NCBI GenBank assembly: GCA_038230775.1 | Contig: JBBRMQ010000110.1 | Span: forward strand, 1-13,281 | From: JBBRMQ01 sp038230775 | GTDB taxonomy: Bacteria; Acidobacteriota; Thermoanaerobaculia; Gp7-AA8 | Direction of reading: 5' to 3' | Length of the DNA: 13,281 nt | In this document: piece after piece, positions 13,019 to 13,281 of the stretch | Numbering within the stretch: the first letter of the stretch is position 1 | How the letters are laid out: each line of letters opens with the position of its first letter | Notes under the pieces: model-generated | Seen by the model: only the letters and a program-made list of their open reading frames with translations | Databases searched by the model: none | Told to the model about the DNA's origin: nothing | Position numbers and translations under genes: made by a program

Positions 13019-13281
13019 CTAGGTGTCGGGTGTCAGGACGTTGTTCCGCTCGAGGCGACTGATCGGCGGTTGCTCCGCAAGAGATCTGTGAGAGCGGTGG
13101 CAATTATAGAAGTGAACGTAGTCCGGCAGGAGCCCTCGACCCTCTGCTGATGAGCGAAACGGGAAGCGGTACGCCCATTCACGCAACAGAGTCTGAACAA
13201 GCCGTTCAGCCTTGCCGTTCGTTCGCGGCGTGTACGGACGCGTGCGGATGTGACGAATGCCGAGCGCGCAGCACGCGGCAG
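13019..13281 (-). CDS. IS481-family transposase, C-terminal part (cut by the window edge)
   Basis: On the minus strand the frame is open from the window edge to a TAG at 13021-13019, giving 86 residues. RTRPYTPRTNGKAERLVQTL contains the last acidic residue of the DDE triad (Glu in GKAER), and it continues LREWAY, then FYNCHRSHRSL and QPPISRL, the standard end of IS481-type integrase-core transposases. The stop is 24 bases from the stop of the large fusion gene, so the element sits just behind that gene, convergent with it, without breaking it. There is no frameshift in the visible part. The rest of the element lies outside the window, so intactness is unknown. Confidence 0.88.
   Translation of the reverse strand, partial: AACCALGIRHIRTRPYTPRTNGKAERLVQTLLREWAYRFPFRSSAEGRGLLPDYVHFYNCHRSHRSLAEQPPISRLERNNVLTPDT
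13019..13281 (-). mobile_element. IS481-family insertion sequence, one end
   Basis: Called from the transposase tail. The terminal inverted repeat probably begins close to TGTCGGGTGTCAGGACG (13024-13040), which overlaps the last transposase codons, as is common in this family; the exact end cannot be fixed without the other terminus. Direct repeats lie immediately outside it. Confidence 0.65.

Overview
The window is GC-rich, densely coded bacterial chromosome. Short gaps, ATGA overlaps and marker types (a GTG-started protein beginning ITGFNTDIKH, a PDZ/histidine kinase pair, a methylcrotonyl-type biotin carrier beside HMG-CoA lyase, SirB1/TPR proteins) suggest an Acidobacteriota-like, probably environmental, heterotroph. 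This is inference from gene style only; no rRNA or other phylogenetic marker is present.

Layout. 1-62 (minus) is the first 21 codons of a gene running out of the window; diverging from it is a CBM9-like protein (131-751). 846-3630 is a probable three-gene operon: exported PDZ protein, membrane histidine kinase with a TTG start, OmpR/PhoB-type response regulator. 3631-3860 is a structured intergenic region (52-bp palindromic repeat, consensus -35 promoter, terminator-like hairpin) ahead of cysteine synthase (3861-4859). A second copy of the palindrome follows cysteine synthase and forms the 3' end of the convergent moeB-rhodanese gene (4896-5984 minus), which abuts yqeY (5985-6431 minus). A 41-bp divergent promoter region separates yqeY from pyrE (6473-7048), which overlaps a biotin carrier gene (7032-7418), which in turn overlaps HMG-CoA lyase (7415-8353). 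After a short repeat-filled gap come a hot-dog thioesterase (8425-8856), a SirB1-like/TPR protein (8862-9716), a GTG-started protein of unknown function (9742-10428) and a large membrane-anchored protein (10562-12994). The window ends inside an IS481-family transposase (minus, 13019 to the edge).

How the genes relate. The PDZ-kinase-regulator set looks like an envelope-signal system. Cysteine synthase and MoeB-rhodanese both belong to sulfur metabolism (cysteine supply and sulfur transfer to small carrier proteins) but are convergent, not an operon. Biotin carrier plus HMG-CoA lyase point to the last steps of leucine breakdown, although no carboxylase subunits are in view.

The most unusual item is the 810-residue protein at 10562-12994. 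It appears to join a membrane anchor, an SPFH/band-7-like domain, an alkaline-phosphatase-superfamily domain and a C-terminal TPR array. In the phosphatase domain the usual Asp-His metal-ligand pair reads Ala-Asn, so it may be a pseudoenzyme. Also notable are the repeat that has become coding sequence and the possible attenuator in front of cysteine synthase.
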